A program made the translations under genes and the position numbers. A stretch of 64,000 nucleotides of DNA from Saccopteryx bilineata (lineage: Eukaryota; Chordata; Mammalia; Chiroptera; Emballonuridae): positions 241,552,442-241,616,441 of the forward strand of contig NC_089490.1 in NCBI RefSeq assembly GCF_036850765.1, in the 5' to 3' direction. Below are positions 32,851-44,228 of this stretch, piece after piece. Below the pieces are notes generated by a model, which searched no databases, had not been told where the DNA came from, and worked only from the letters and a program-made list of their open reading frames with translations. Numbering within the stretch: position 1 is the first letter of the stretch; every line of letters begins with the position of its first letter.

Positions 32851-33174
32851 TTTGGGATGTTTTTGATAGTTGTTTCTATTTCCTCCCTGCTTATGGGTCT
32901 GTTTAGGCTATCTACTTCTTCATGACTCAGTCTAGGAAGATTGTATTGTTCTAGGGATTTATCCATTTCTTCTATCAATAGATTGTTAAATTTAGTGGTA
33001 TATAGTTTTTCATAGTATTCTACAATAATTCTTTGTATATCTATGATATCTATGGTGATTTCTCCTCTTTCATTTTGGATTTTGTTTATATGAGTCCTTT
33101 CTCTTTTTTCCTTAGTGAGTCTTGCTAAGGGTTTGTCAATTTTGTTGATCTTTTCAAAGAACCAGCTCCTTGTT

Positions 33175-35362
33175 CTCTGTAATTTTTGTTCCACTTATCC
33201 TTATAGAATTTTTATTTTTTCACTGTATCTTCAATTTTTGTTTTATTTTTTAATTATCTCTTATTAGTGTTATTAACAACACCACTCTCAAATACCATTA
33301 AGAAAAAAGAAATCAAATATCATGGATACAAAAGACAGAGATGTAGCTCAGATAAATGATGAAAAATCTCTAGAAAAAAATTTCAATGGCTTGGAAACCT
33401 TGGAGTTAAATGACAGAAAATTAAAAATTGTACTCCTAAAAATATTCAGGGAAATACAAGAAAGCATAGAAAGACAATTTAGAGAGCTCAAAAAACAATT
33501 CAATGAACAAAAAGAATACTTCACCAAGGAAGTTGAAACTATAAAAAGAAACCAAACGGAGATGAAAAACCCAATACATGAACTGAAAAACAAGGTAACA
33601 AGCTTAGCTAATAGAACAGGCCAGATAGAGGAGAGAATTAGTGACATAGAAGACAGGCAACTAGAGATACTACAGAGAGAAGAAGAGAGAGACTCACAAA
33701 TTTTTAAAAAATGAGAAAGTCCTACAGGAATTGTCTGACACCATCAGAAAGAGCAACATAAAAATAATGGGTATATCAGAAGGAGAAGAGAGAGGAAATG
33801 GAATGGAGAATGTATTCAAACAAATAATTGATGAGAACTTCTCAATCCTGTGGAAAAAATTAGAGCCTCGAATCCAAGAAGCAAACAAAACATCAAGTTA
33901 TCTTAACCCAAAGAGACCTACTCCAAGGCACATCATAATGAAATTATCACAAACCAATGACAAAGAAAAAATTCTCAAGGCAGCCAGGGAAAAGAAGAAT
34001 ACAACATATAAAGGAAGGGCCATTAGACTATCATTAGATTTCTCAGCAGAAACTATACAAGCCAGAAGAAAGTAGACCCCAATATTTAAAGTACTGAAAG
34101 ATAGGAACTTCCAGCCAAAAATACTATATCCATCAAAGCTATCTTTCAAATATGAAGGTAAAATAAAAACATTCACAGATATAGAAAAGATGTGGGAATT
34201 TATCACCAGAAAACACCCATTTCAGGAAATACTAAAGGGGGCTATCCGATCAGATACAAAGAAAAAACAAAACAAAATTACAAGTAAAAGCTCCAACAAG
34301 ATCACAATAAAAACAAGGTTAATCTGTGACAACAAAAACAAAAAAGGGAGAGGACAAAGATTAACAGTAGCAAAGGAGAATGGAGTGCAGAAGCACTCAT
34401 GAGATAACATTCTACAATGAATATTATATATATCCTTTCTATTACTCAATGGTAACCACCCCTGAAAATACCACTACAGAAACACATGGCTTACAAAAAG
34501 GAGAAACAGAGGAAAGAAGTATGGAATACAAACAAACAAAAACAAATGACAGAAAAACAAAAAAGAAGAACCAAACAAGATACAGAGCAATATATAAAAT
34601 GGCAATAGGAAACCCTCAAGTGTCAATAATTACATTAAATGTAAATGGATTGAACTCACCAATAAAAAGACACACAGTAACAGAGTGAATCAAAAAAGAA
34701 AATATAACTATATGCTGCCTTCAAGAAACACATCTAAACTACAAGGATAAAAACAAATTCAAAGTGAAAGCTTGTAAAACAATTCTCCAAGCAAATAATA
34801 TTCAAAGAAAAGCAGGTATAGCTATACTCCTATCTAACAATGCTGACTACAAGACAGCAAAGGTAATCAGAAACAAAAATGTTCATTTCATAATGATAAA
34901 GGGGACATTGAATCAAGAAGACATAACACTTCTTAATATATATGCACCAAACCAAGGAGCACCAAAGTATATAAGACATCTACTGCCCTGGCCGGTTGGC
35001 TCAGCGGTAGAGCGTCGGCCTAGCGTGCGGAAAACCCGGGTTCGATTCCCGGCCAGGGCACACAGGAGAAGTGCCCATTTGCTTCTCCACCCCTCCCCCT
35101 CTCTTTCCTCTCTGTCTCTCTCTTCCCCTCCCACAGCCGAGGCTCCATTGGAGCAAAGATGGCCCGGGCACTGGGGATGGCTCTGTGGCCTCTGCCTCAG
35201 GCGCTAGAGTGGCTCTGGTCGCAATATGGCGACGCCCAGGATGGGCAGAGCATCGCCCCCTGGTGGGCAGAGCGTCGCCCCATGGTGGGCGTGCCAGGTG
35301 GATCCCGGTCGGGTGCATGCGGGAGTCTGTCTGACTGTCTCTCCCCGTTTCCAGCTTCAGAA

Positions 35363-35393
<31 letters not shown>

Positions 35394-36089
35394 GACATCT
35401 ACTACCTGATCTAAAAATAAAAACTGACAAAAATACAACCATACTTGGAAACCTCAATATAATCCTGACAGCACTAGATCGTTTATCCAAACAAAAAATC
35501 AATAAAGAAATATTGACCTTAAACAAAACACTAGAACAATTAGATATGATAGACATCTACAGGACATTTCATCCCAAAACTCCAGAGTATACATTTTTCT
35601 CCAATGTACATGGAACATTCTCAAGAATTGACCATATATTGGGCCACAAAACTAACATCAACAAATTCAGAAAGATTGAAATTATACCAAGCATATTCTC
35701 TGACCACAAAGCTTTGAAACTAGAATTCAACTGCAAAAGAGAAGTAAACAAACCCACAAAACTGTGGAAATTAAACAACATACTTTTAAAAAATGAGTGG
35801 GTTAAAGAAAAAATAAAAGCAGAGATCAAAAGATATATACAGACAAATGAAAATGACAATACAACATATCAGAATCTCTGGGATGCAGCAAAAGCAGTAA
35901 TAAGAGGGAAGTGCATATCGCTACAGGCCTATATGAACAAACAAGACAGAGCCCAAGTAAACAACTTAACCTCACATCTTAAGGAACTAGATAAAGAAGA
36001 ACAAAGGCAACCCGAAACCAGCAGAAGAAAGGAAATAATAAAAATCAGAGCAGAAATAAATGAAATAGAGAACAGAAAAAAGTCAATAA
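33175..36089 (+). pseudogene. Inverted L1 segment: ORF1 and ORF2 endonuclease region
   Basis: ORF1 starts at 33,322 (MDTKDRDVAQINDEKS) with a coiled-coil-like region. It shifts frame near 33,712 and continues at 33,731-34,075 with the RNA-binding part. ORF2 begins near 34,597 (MAIGNPQVSIITLNVNGLNS, endonuclease domain). It has a stop near 34,687 and is cut by a SINE at 34,985. It resumes after 35,404 with the [11 protein letters not shown] endonuclease motif. Confidence 0.9.
34985..35391 (+). mobile_element. Rhin-1-like SINE in L1 endonuclease region
   Basis: GCCCTGGCCGGTTGGCTCAG head, full body, long A tail. Target duplication AAGACATCTACT (34973-34984, 35392-35403). It interrupts the L1 ORF2 endonuclease domain and lies in the single-copy spacer between the inverted arms. 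Confidence 0.95.
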
Positions 36090-38023
36090 AACAAGGAGCT
36101 GGTTCTTTGAAAAGATCAACAAAATTGACAAACCCTTAGCAAGACTCACTAAGGAAAAAAGAGAAAGGACTCATATAAACAAAATCCAAAATGAAAGAGG
36201 AGAAATCACCATAGATATCATAGATATACAAAGAATTATTGTAGAATACTATGAAAAACTATATACCACTAAATTTAACAATCTATTGATAGAAGAAATG
36301 GATAAATCCCTAGAACAATACAATCTTCCTAGACTGAGTCATGAAGAAGTAGATAGCCTAAACAGACCCATAAGCAGGGAGGAAATAGAAACAACTATCA
36401 AAAACATCCCAAAGGCCCTGGCCGGTTGGCTCAGTGGTAGAGCGTCGGCCTGGCGAGCAGAAGTCCTGGGTTCGATTCCCGGCCAGGGCACACAGGAGAA
36501 GCGCCCATCTGCTTCTCCACCCCTCCCCCTCTCTTTCCTCTCTGTCTCTCTCACCCCTCCTGCAGCCGAGGCTCCATTGGAGCAAAGATGGCTCCGGGCA
36601 CTGGGGGATGGCTCCTTGGCCTCTGCCCCAGGCGCTAGAGTGGCTCTGGTCGCAACAGAGCGACGCCCTGGAGGGACAGAGCATCGCCCCCTGGTGGGCA
36701 GAGCGTCGCCCTCTGGTGGGCGTGCCGGGTGGATCCCAGTCGGGCACATGCGGGAGTCTGTCTGACTGTCTCTCCCCATTTCTAGCTTCAGAAAAATACA
36801 AAAAAAAAAAAAAATCTCCCAAAAACTTAGAGTCCAGGGCCAGACAGCTACACTAATGAATTCTATCAAACATTCAAAGAAGATTTGGTTCTTATTCTAC
36901 TCAAAGTCTTCCAAAAAATTGAAGAAGAAGCAATACTTCCAAACACATTTTATAAGGCCAATATAACCCTCATACCAAGAGCTGGCCAGGACAACACACA
37001 CACACACACACACAAAAACTACAGACCACTATATCTAATAAATACAGATGCTAAAATCCTAAACAAAATACTAGCAAATCGAATACAACAACACATTAAA
37101 AAAATAATTCATCATGAGCAAGTGGGATTCATCCCGGAATCACAAGAATGGTTCAACATATGTAAAACAGTTAACATAATACACCATATCAACAAAACAA
37201 AGAACAAAACCCACATGATCCTATCAATAGATGCAGAAAAGGCATTCAATAAATACATCATTTTATGTTTAAACCACTCAACAAAATGGGTATAGAAGGA
37301 AAATATCTCAGCATAATAAGGCCATTTATGACAAACCATCAGCTAACATCATATTAAATGGCAAAAAAGCTGAAAACTTTTCCTATAAAATCAGGAAAAA
37401 GACAAGGCTGCCCACTCTCTCCACTCCTATTCAACATAGTGCTGGAAGTTCTAGCCAGAGCAATCAGACAAGAGAAAGAAATAAAAGGCATTCATATTGG
37501 GAAAGAAGAAGTAAAGGTTTCACTTTTTGCAGATGATATGATCCCGTACATCAAAAACCCCAAAGACTCCATAAAAAGACTATTAGAAACAATAAACCAA
37601 TACAGTAAGGTCTCAGGATACAAAATTAATATACAGAAGTCTATTGCCTTCTTATATGCCAACAATTAAACTTCAGTAAATGAACTAAAAAAAATAATCC
37701 CTTTCACAGTTGCAACAAAAAAATAAAATACTTAGGAATAAACATAACAAAGAATGTAAAGGACCTATATAATGAAAACTACAAAGCATTCTTAAGGGAA
37801 ATTGAAAAAGATAAAATGAAATGGAAAAATATTCCTTGTTCTTGAATAGGAAGAATAAATATAGTTAAAATTACCATATTACCCAAAGCAATATACAAAT
37901 TTAATGCAATTCTCATCAAAATTCCAATGTCATTTTTTAAAGTAATAGAACAAAAAATTATCAGGTTTATATGGAACAATAAAAAACCCCGAATAGCCAA
38001 AATAATCCTAAGGAAATGGAACA
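36090..38023 (+). repeat. Inverted-repeat right arm (L1 ORF2 RT region with SINE)
   Basis: 1,934 bp reverse-complementary to 30,224-33,174. Shared start AACAAGGAGCT at 36,090-36,100. The match ends near 38,023 within CCTAAGGAAAT(G/A)GAACA, after which the two flanks differ (L1 5' UTR here, more ORF2 in the left copy). It contains the RT frame 37,358-37,669. Confidence 0.93.
36414..36814 (+). mobile_element. Rhin-1-like SINE in L1 right arm
   Basis: Twin of the SINE at 32,450-32,850, same L1 position. It is flanked by a degenerate duplication around (A)TCCCAAA. Confidence 0.95.
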
Positions 38024-39580
38024 CACAAAATGCCACAAAGAAAAATATGAATCCAAATATAATAATTTTTTGATAAGTGATGATTGAATGAGAAAAGGAA
38101 AAAGAAAAAGAAAAAAAGTAAAGGTTTTTGAAATGAAACCCTCATAAAAAACAAGAATGAAAAGTGTCACAACTATGGATAATGAAGTTCACAAGGGAAA
38201 AAAAAGAATAAAAAGGAAAGAAGATAAAATGACCAAAATGAAAAAGAAAAAAGAAAAAATGTCATAAAATATAATTTTTTCTGGTTTTGAGAGGTAGCTT
38301 CTTCCTTTTTTTTTTTTGCCAGGTGGTGCTATACTATGGTTTTTGCCCCTATGGGGCTCTTGGGCAGAGGTTTGCTGTTGTATCACTTGGAAGTTCTGAC
38401 AATGGGAGACTCAGTTTTCCAGATGCCTCTCCCCAAGTCTCTCCCACCTGAGCTAGCAGCCTGGAGACTTAGCTGTGAGGTTCACCCCAGCTACAGAGCT
38501 TGCAGAGCAAGAGGCTCTAAGAGTAGGCAGGTCCTTCCTCCAGTACTGCTGAAAGCACAGTTCTGGGTAAGGCTGTGCCAACCAGAGCCACCAGTGAGAG
38601 CAGGCAGGGTTGGGAGCTGATTGCCAATCTAATGCCTTTCTAAAGGCCGGCAGATAGTTCTAGCATGTCTCAGCGTGCCACAGGCTGGAAGCTGATTGCA
38701 GATCAAGCACCTTTCTAAGGGTCCCTGGGCATGTCTAGTACACCCCAGTGCTCCATGGTTCTAATCTCCACAGGCTTCTCCCTTGTGCACTGTTTGGTAG
38801 CCCCCAGCAAGCCACGTGCACGCCCAGCCCCCATGCCTTCAGCCGTGCACATGGAGGCTTACACCCATCCATTTAGGCAGACAGCACCTGTGATTTCAGT
38901 CAGAGCCAGGAATGCAGGCCCATGGAGGCACCCTTCCCGGACAGTCTCAGGCCCAGGGATCCCTGTGTTTGTGCATGTCCCGTCCTGGTAGTGGAGCTGG
39001 GACATCACAAAGAGGTTGGCAACAGCCCACGCAGATGTTTATTGCTGATAATCTTGGGCTCAGCCCTCCAGCCCGCTAGCACATGCACCCACGCCAGTGG
39101 TGCCAGGTGGATCCACTCGCACACCACCTGGGATTGCGGAGCTGGGAGCGCACAAAACTGCTGGAGCCAGTGCCAGCTCCTGTGGGCACCAGAAACCTTT
39201 GTTGGAGCCTGCCGCCCATGCTCGCCCCGCATCCGTGATCTTAGGCAGAGCTAAAGTGCTCTTCCTTCTGCTTGATCATCCACCCCAACCCAGCTTCCTC
39301 CCTCTGCCTCTGATCCTCCGCTTTGCTTGGCTGAAGACAAAAGCACGCCTTCCTCAGATGAGTGAGGAAAGTGAAAGACACCGTTCTCCATCTTATTTCC
39401 TTCAGAATGAATTATATATTCAGCCACCTTTTCGTCCAATCATACCTTTGTCTGGTGTATGTATATTTCAGGTGCTCCTGAGATTTTTTCTCTGTCTTTA
39501 GTTGTTGAATTTGTTGAAATTTCAAGAGGAGATATTGGGAGCACCCCTCACGGTGCTATTTCTCTGATGTCACTCCTTGC
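38024..39580 (-). mobile_element. L1 5' UTR (minus strand)
   Basis: Reading the minus strand from 39,580: a GTGACATCAGAGAAATAGC start, GC-moderate central part, then an AT-rich run leading to the junction at 38,023. It abuts the 39,581 target duplication, which makes this the true 5' end of the element. It carries no open frame of interest. Confidence 0.75.
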
Positions 39581-39594
39581 CAGAAGTATTTTTT

Positions 39595-39895
39595 AAAAAT
39601 TGGTTTCAGATCATGACAAAGTATGCAATGGGCAGTTCTAGCCATTGTCTGGATAGGTTGTGTGGACTATGTCTACCTGTTGTATTCATTAGGAATTGGG
39701 TAAAATATATCTAATTTTTTGTGTGTCATTGTGTTCAGAATTCCCTGGATAGTCATCTCTTCATGTATGAATAAAATAATAAAATTATACCCAGATAAGT
39801 GCTGTGAATACAGCAAATATTCCCCAAGCTGATTTTAAAATAAAAGGACAATATACAAGTATAACTTTATTGCCTCTTTCATGGGAAAAATAGAT
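39595..39895. other. Intergenic DNA right of the L1
   Basis: AT-rich unique-looking sequence; no feature recognised. Confidence 0.6.
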
Positions 39896-40101
39896 TAAGG
39901 GTCAGCAAGCTTTTTCTGTAAAGGGCCAGGTAATAACTACTTTGGGCTTTACAGGCCCCACGTTCTCTGTTGCAACTACTCTGCCTGAAAGCAGCCACAG
40001 ACTATATGTAATCTAATGAGCGTAGCTGTGTTCTATTAAAGCTTTATTTACACAGATTGTGTTGTAGATTTGGCCCATGGTCTGCAGTTTGCTTATTCCT
40101 G
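39896..40101 (+). mobile_element. hAT-Charlie MER element (MER33/MER3-class)
   Basis: About 206 bp: 'gggtcagcaagctttttctg', 'gtaaagggccagg', then 'gcctgaaagcagccacagac' and a TIR-like GTTTGCTTATTCCTG end. A 7/8 target duplication (A/G)AATAGAT flanks it. Exact family name is from memory. Confidence 0.75.
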
Positions 40102-40109
40102 GAATAGAT

Positions 40110-42254
40110 GAATGCTCAGTCTGCTATTTGTTTTATAAAAGTTCCCCTTCCTGAACAAGATTGATCATAGACTACTATAAAGATATAACTTCTGTGATGT
40201 GCATTATATAATTTCTTTCACTCCGTCTTTCAAGATCAAAGCTGTTATTGGAAGCCCTGTGCACCAACAAATGTGTATCATTAGGACCACACACAGTTTA
40301 GTTGGAGGAGCTCAATAACCTTCATCTTCAGTCAAGATCCATCAAACCTCCTGAGAATAAGTGAAAGGAGGGTAACCTGTACTTATCTTATTAAAAATGC
40401 AGGCAGAACCATCACCTAAAGCCTCATCACAGAGTTAGTTATAGACAGAGTCTATAAACTATTAGCAAGGCATGGCGCTAACCTTGTTATTCATTCAAAG
40501 CTTAGAGTCATGAATTTAATTGGGAAATTGTTAAACTTCATACTTTGACTATTCACTTAAAAACAAAACCAACTAGAATAAATGTAAAATGGGAAACCCA
40601 TTACAAAGAGGCTATCATTCGACAGGAAATAGACTATACTCATGGAATTGAATTTTTGAAGAGTGCCCTCTTGGCCTCTGGGTAAGAATAAAAGTTGTTA
40701 TTTTGGGATGTTTTCAGCTACACATAACTGTCTGAAAATGCTACAAATTGTGCTTAAACAAATAAAGGTCCAAAGATAGGCAATTCCTGATACCAGTTTA
40801 GCAGCTGTGATGCCAATTAAAAGTCCAGTTTTTTTTTTTTAAATAAAATCATTCCACTCTATCATTCTTAGTTTATTGACGTTTGAGCCTAACATTTGTT
40901 GTATCATGGTTACAAAATAGCTGCCCTGTCTCCACACATTACATTGACATTTGAGAGAGGAAGAAGGGGTAAAGTCTGTGCCACTGACTCTCCTTGTAAA
41001 GGGAAAGTGAAGTTTGAGAAACACTCAACAGATTTCTGTTTATGCCTCATTGGCCAAAACTAGCCTCCTTGACCGCTAATGGTTACAGAGAAAGCTAGGA
41101 AAGGGAATATTTACTTTTCTAATTTCCATGTGGACATGGGTAAAACAGAAAAGTATAGGGAGAGATGTGGGGTCAGAATACAGTGTTTGACATAAAGTTT
41201 ATTATCACTTTTTACACGAACCTGGAACTGGATTCCCTCATTCTATCACCTAATGCTGGAATTTCTACAAACCCATGAGCCACTTCTTATTATACAGTTG
41301 TAATTGGTGACCCAGAAAAGCCATCAGTTTGGATGTAACTTCTGAAACATGATATCCAATAACAAAATTTCCCAGAACTTTGTTATTTTAAATCAAGGTC
41401 CCCTCCAGCCCTGGTTTGCTGCATCCGAATGGGCAGCCACAGCTCCGTCAGGCAGAGGCCCTGAAGGGCAGTCCGCAGGGCTCTACCCAGGGCACCCCTG
41501 ATGTCTGAGAGGCTGACAGTGGGAACAGATTCTTTCCAGTGACATGGGGGAGCTGGGACTATTTTGTTTTATTTACCAGGAGTATAAAGCCCAAGTGAGC
41601 CAAAGACAGTGCTCTTCATTAGAAAGAAACGGGCTTTTTCCTAAGGAGCCCATTTCACAGAGAGCCCCTGGGGGCCTGCTCCAGCTTTCCGGGCACAGAA
41701 GAGCAGTGGTGAGGACTCAGAAATGCTGGAAAGTGTCCTCAGCATAAAAAGAAAAACTTGGACGTAGGTCAGTGAGTTCCTCCTGCTCCCTGGTTCCAGT
41801 AAGTGATGTGTTTTGTGGTCACATGTCTTGCACCAGGCATGTCATGGGGTGACAGTTCTGATCCAGGCAGAAAGCAGTCCCCCGTGAAATGAAAACCTGT
41901 GTTTACCCCTCATTCTTCCCTTGCTTCATCGTAACTGGTTCCAAGTTTGATTGCGTCACATACATAAATAAAGCATCTTCTACTTTCCTGGTTTGGCTTT
42001 GTTTTGCTTTGGAGTAGGAGTTCATGTGTTTGTCTCATAACTAGCTGGCTGGTCAGGAGATAAGGAAGCAGGTTCTGGTTTAGACCAAGTCTTGTCTCAG
42101 TAACCACAGAGCGGACTTGGCCTTCAAGGTTACCAGCCCGAGGGGCACAGTGACTCAACTCTGCTGACTGCCCACTGCTGGTTCCCGGGTTTGGTTCTGA
42201 GCACAGCTTACTCAACTTCCATTGTCAGCACTCACTCTACATTCTTAACTCTTC
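40110..42254. other. Intergenic DNA without recognised features
   Basis: Unique-looking, AT-moderate. A T10 run near 40,830 is the only simple repeat seen. No gene supported on either strand. Confidence 0.7.
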
Positions 42255-42262
42255 ATGTAGAT

Positions 42263-42631
42263 CAGGGGTCTCAAACTCGCGGCCCGCCGACCAATTTTGT
42301 GCGGCCCGCAGACTAATCCACGAAGTTCAAAATATTTTGGATAAAATTAAGTAAGCCTAGGGGCCTACTTGTATTTTTCATTTCTCTAGCATCCTAGCTA
42401 GATATTAGCTTAGTTAACAGCAGTTGTGATGCGAACTACAGTTTCTGGTCGTTTTGTGACACTGAGTAAACTGCATGTACGATTGTGCATGTTGTACTGA
42501 TTTTTTTTTGTTTTCAACTGCAGTGAGAAAAGCGTTGCGTAACAGTTGCCTTTTGTAGACCTAGTGCGGCCCGCCGAATGGCTGTGATCTTGCTCTGCGG
42601 CCCACATGCTGAGTTGAGTTTGAGACCCCTG
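42263..42631. mobile_element. hAT MITE, 369 bp
   Basis: Perfect 16-bp terminal inverted repeats CAGGGGTCTCAAACTC, and an 8-bp target duplication with one mismatch (ATGTAGAT 42255-42262 / ATTTAGAT 42632-42639). The interior has subterminal GCGGCCCG motifs and no transposase. It is a different family from the MITE at 4115. Confidence 0.93.
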
Positions 42632-43084
42632 ATTTAGATAAACTGTCCCTAATCGCCCAGGACAGGATGAATGCACAAGCACCTATTGAAATGAAAAGTG
42701 CCCTAAATCTGAACTATAAAGTTAAAAGTCTGTGGTCTGTTTGAGTCGCTACTCCTTCTAGGAATAATTTACATTCTTGATCAAATGCTCTAGCAATTTT
42801 CTGATTTATTCTAATGAGCTTAAAAGCCTCCCGTAGAAAATTCACCAGCTGATGGTCAGTCTTGGGAGTGATAAAGGGCTCTTTACCCATCTTAAAAAAC
42901 GTTTAAGAAGACATTTTTATTGTATTCAACCTAACAATAATTATTTCCTTATTTTTTCCCTAATATTACGTCATTACCAGGAGAGAAATTTCTGTGTGAG
43001 CGTAGAGCCTTTCTCACCTTGGGACCAGTATGGATGAACTCTGACCTGCACTGTAACCTGCTTTCAAATGTGCTACAAGATACA

Positions 43085-43200
43085 TAATTGTATGATAGGG
43101 ACTCAGAGCTGGCGGCATTGAGAGAAGAAGTGACTTACTGAAGGACACGGGTCACAGGACACCAATAACGGACCAGGCAGTGATTATCTAGGTCTAAGGC
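43085..43200 (-). mobile_element. MIR-like fragment (probable)
   Basis: 'agtgacttactgaaggacac' with following 'ggtcacaggac' resembles the MIR reverse pattern. Weak. Confidence 0.4.
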
Positions 43201-43529
43201 AGGGAGTGAGGGGGTGGGGACAGCAAAGGCTGGAAGGAGGAGGGAGACCCTTGTATCTGAGGACCTGCCGGCAACAGGAGCACACCCGCCCAGCACAGGG
43301 AGGAGCTGGTCTGGAGGTGAACTGAGGAAACTGTGAGTCCTGAGGAAGATGGATCAAGGAGGTCAGGCCCAAGGGGACCCTGCACCCAGGAGGATGGAGA
43401 AACAAACTGACAGGGAGGCTGAGAGCCCACACCTCCGGGTCAGCCACCCAGGCCAGGGGAGTGCTGGCCAACACGCCCAGTTCATGTTCTGAGGGAACAG
43501 CAGTCAACATGCCCAGTTCACTGAACACT

Positions 43530-43795
43530 GCACATATACCACACACATCACACACACAGACCACACACATCACACCACCATGCACACCACACACACATTG
43601 CACACTACATATCACACGTACCACATATCACATTATACCTCCAAACATACCACATATGCACACAGTCCGCACATCACATATACACAAACATACACCACCA
43701 TACACATCACACACACTACATATCACACATATACCACCAAACACATTGCACACACCATACACATACCATGTACACATATGCACATGAATATACAC
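43530..43795. repeat. CA-rich low-complexity array (CACAYACAC)
   Basis: About 265 bp of imperfect CACACA, CATACACCAC and CACATATCACA units. Frames through it are spurious. Confidence 0.9.
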
Positions 43796-43812
43796 CCAGA
43801 CTGGGCTTTCTT

Positions 43813-44213
43813 TTTTGTTTTTTTTTTTCATTTTTTCTGAAGCTGGAAACAGGGAGAGACAGTCAGACAGACTCCCGCATGCGCCCGACCGGGATCCACC
43901 CAGCACACCCACCATGGGGTGATGCTCTGCCCACCAGGGGGCGATGCTCTGCCCATCCTGGGTGTTGCCATGTTGCGACCAGAGCCACTCTAGCGCCTGA
44001 GGCAGAGGCCACAGAGCCATCCCCAGCGCCCGGGCCATCTTTGCTCCAATGAAGCCTTGGCTGCGGGAGGGGAAGAGAGAGACAGAGAGGAAAGCGCGGC
44101 GGAGGGGTGGAGAAGCAAATGTGCGCTTCTCCTGTGTGCCCTGGCCGGGAATCGAACCCGGGTCCTCCGCACGCTAGGCCGACGCTCTACTGCTGAGCCA
44201 ACCGGCCAGGGCC
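43813..44213 (-). mobile_element. Rhin-1-like SINE, full length
   Basis: Head on the minus strand at 44,213, poly-A end at about 43,813. Perfect 15-bp target duplication AGACTGGGCTTTCTT (43798-43812, 44214-44228). Confidence 0.95.
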
Positions 44214-44228
44214 AGACTGGGCTTTCTT

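Larger units (their letters stand above)
30224..33174 (-). repeat. Inverted-repeat left arm (L1 ORF2 RT region with SINE)
   Basis: After removing the later L1 insertion (31,310-32,326) this arm is 1,934 bp, the same length as the right arm. Reverse-transcriptase frame 30,578-30,889 carries the SLFADDM motif and its 103 residues are identical to those of the right arm. The (GT)10 run has the same unit count as the right arm. The SINE inside differs at only a few residues when translated. Confidence 0.93.
28728..39580 (-). mobile_element. Full-length LINE-1, internally inverted and duplicated
   Basis: The ends carry a near-perfect target duplication CAGA(G/A)GTATTTTTT (28713-28726 and 39581-39594) with an L1-endonuclease-like TT/AAAA site, read on the minus strand. 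Its 5' UTR (about 39,580-38,024) and its ORF2 3' half plus 3' UTR (30,223-28,728) are minus-strand. The segment 33,175-38,023, holding ORF1 and the first half of ORF2, is plus-strand. ORF2 mid-part is present in both orientations (see the two arm entries). Stops, a frameshift in ORF1 and SINE insertions make it dead. Confidence 0.88.

Noticed and set aside
34985..35060. tRNA gene candidates with A and B boxes
   Set aside because: All are heads of SINEs; the cloverleaf pairing is lost and a SINE body follows.
30224..38023. Two independent L1 insertions in opposite orientation
   Set aside because: A shared SINE at the same internal position, equal arm lengths and a single outer target duplication point to one insertion rearranged later.
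43530..43795. Spaced short repeats resembling a CRISPR array
   Set aside because: Irregular CA-rich microsatellite without constant repeats or unique spacers, in a vertebrate genome.
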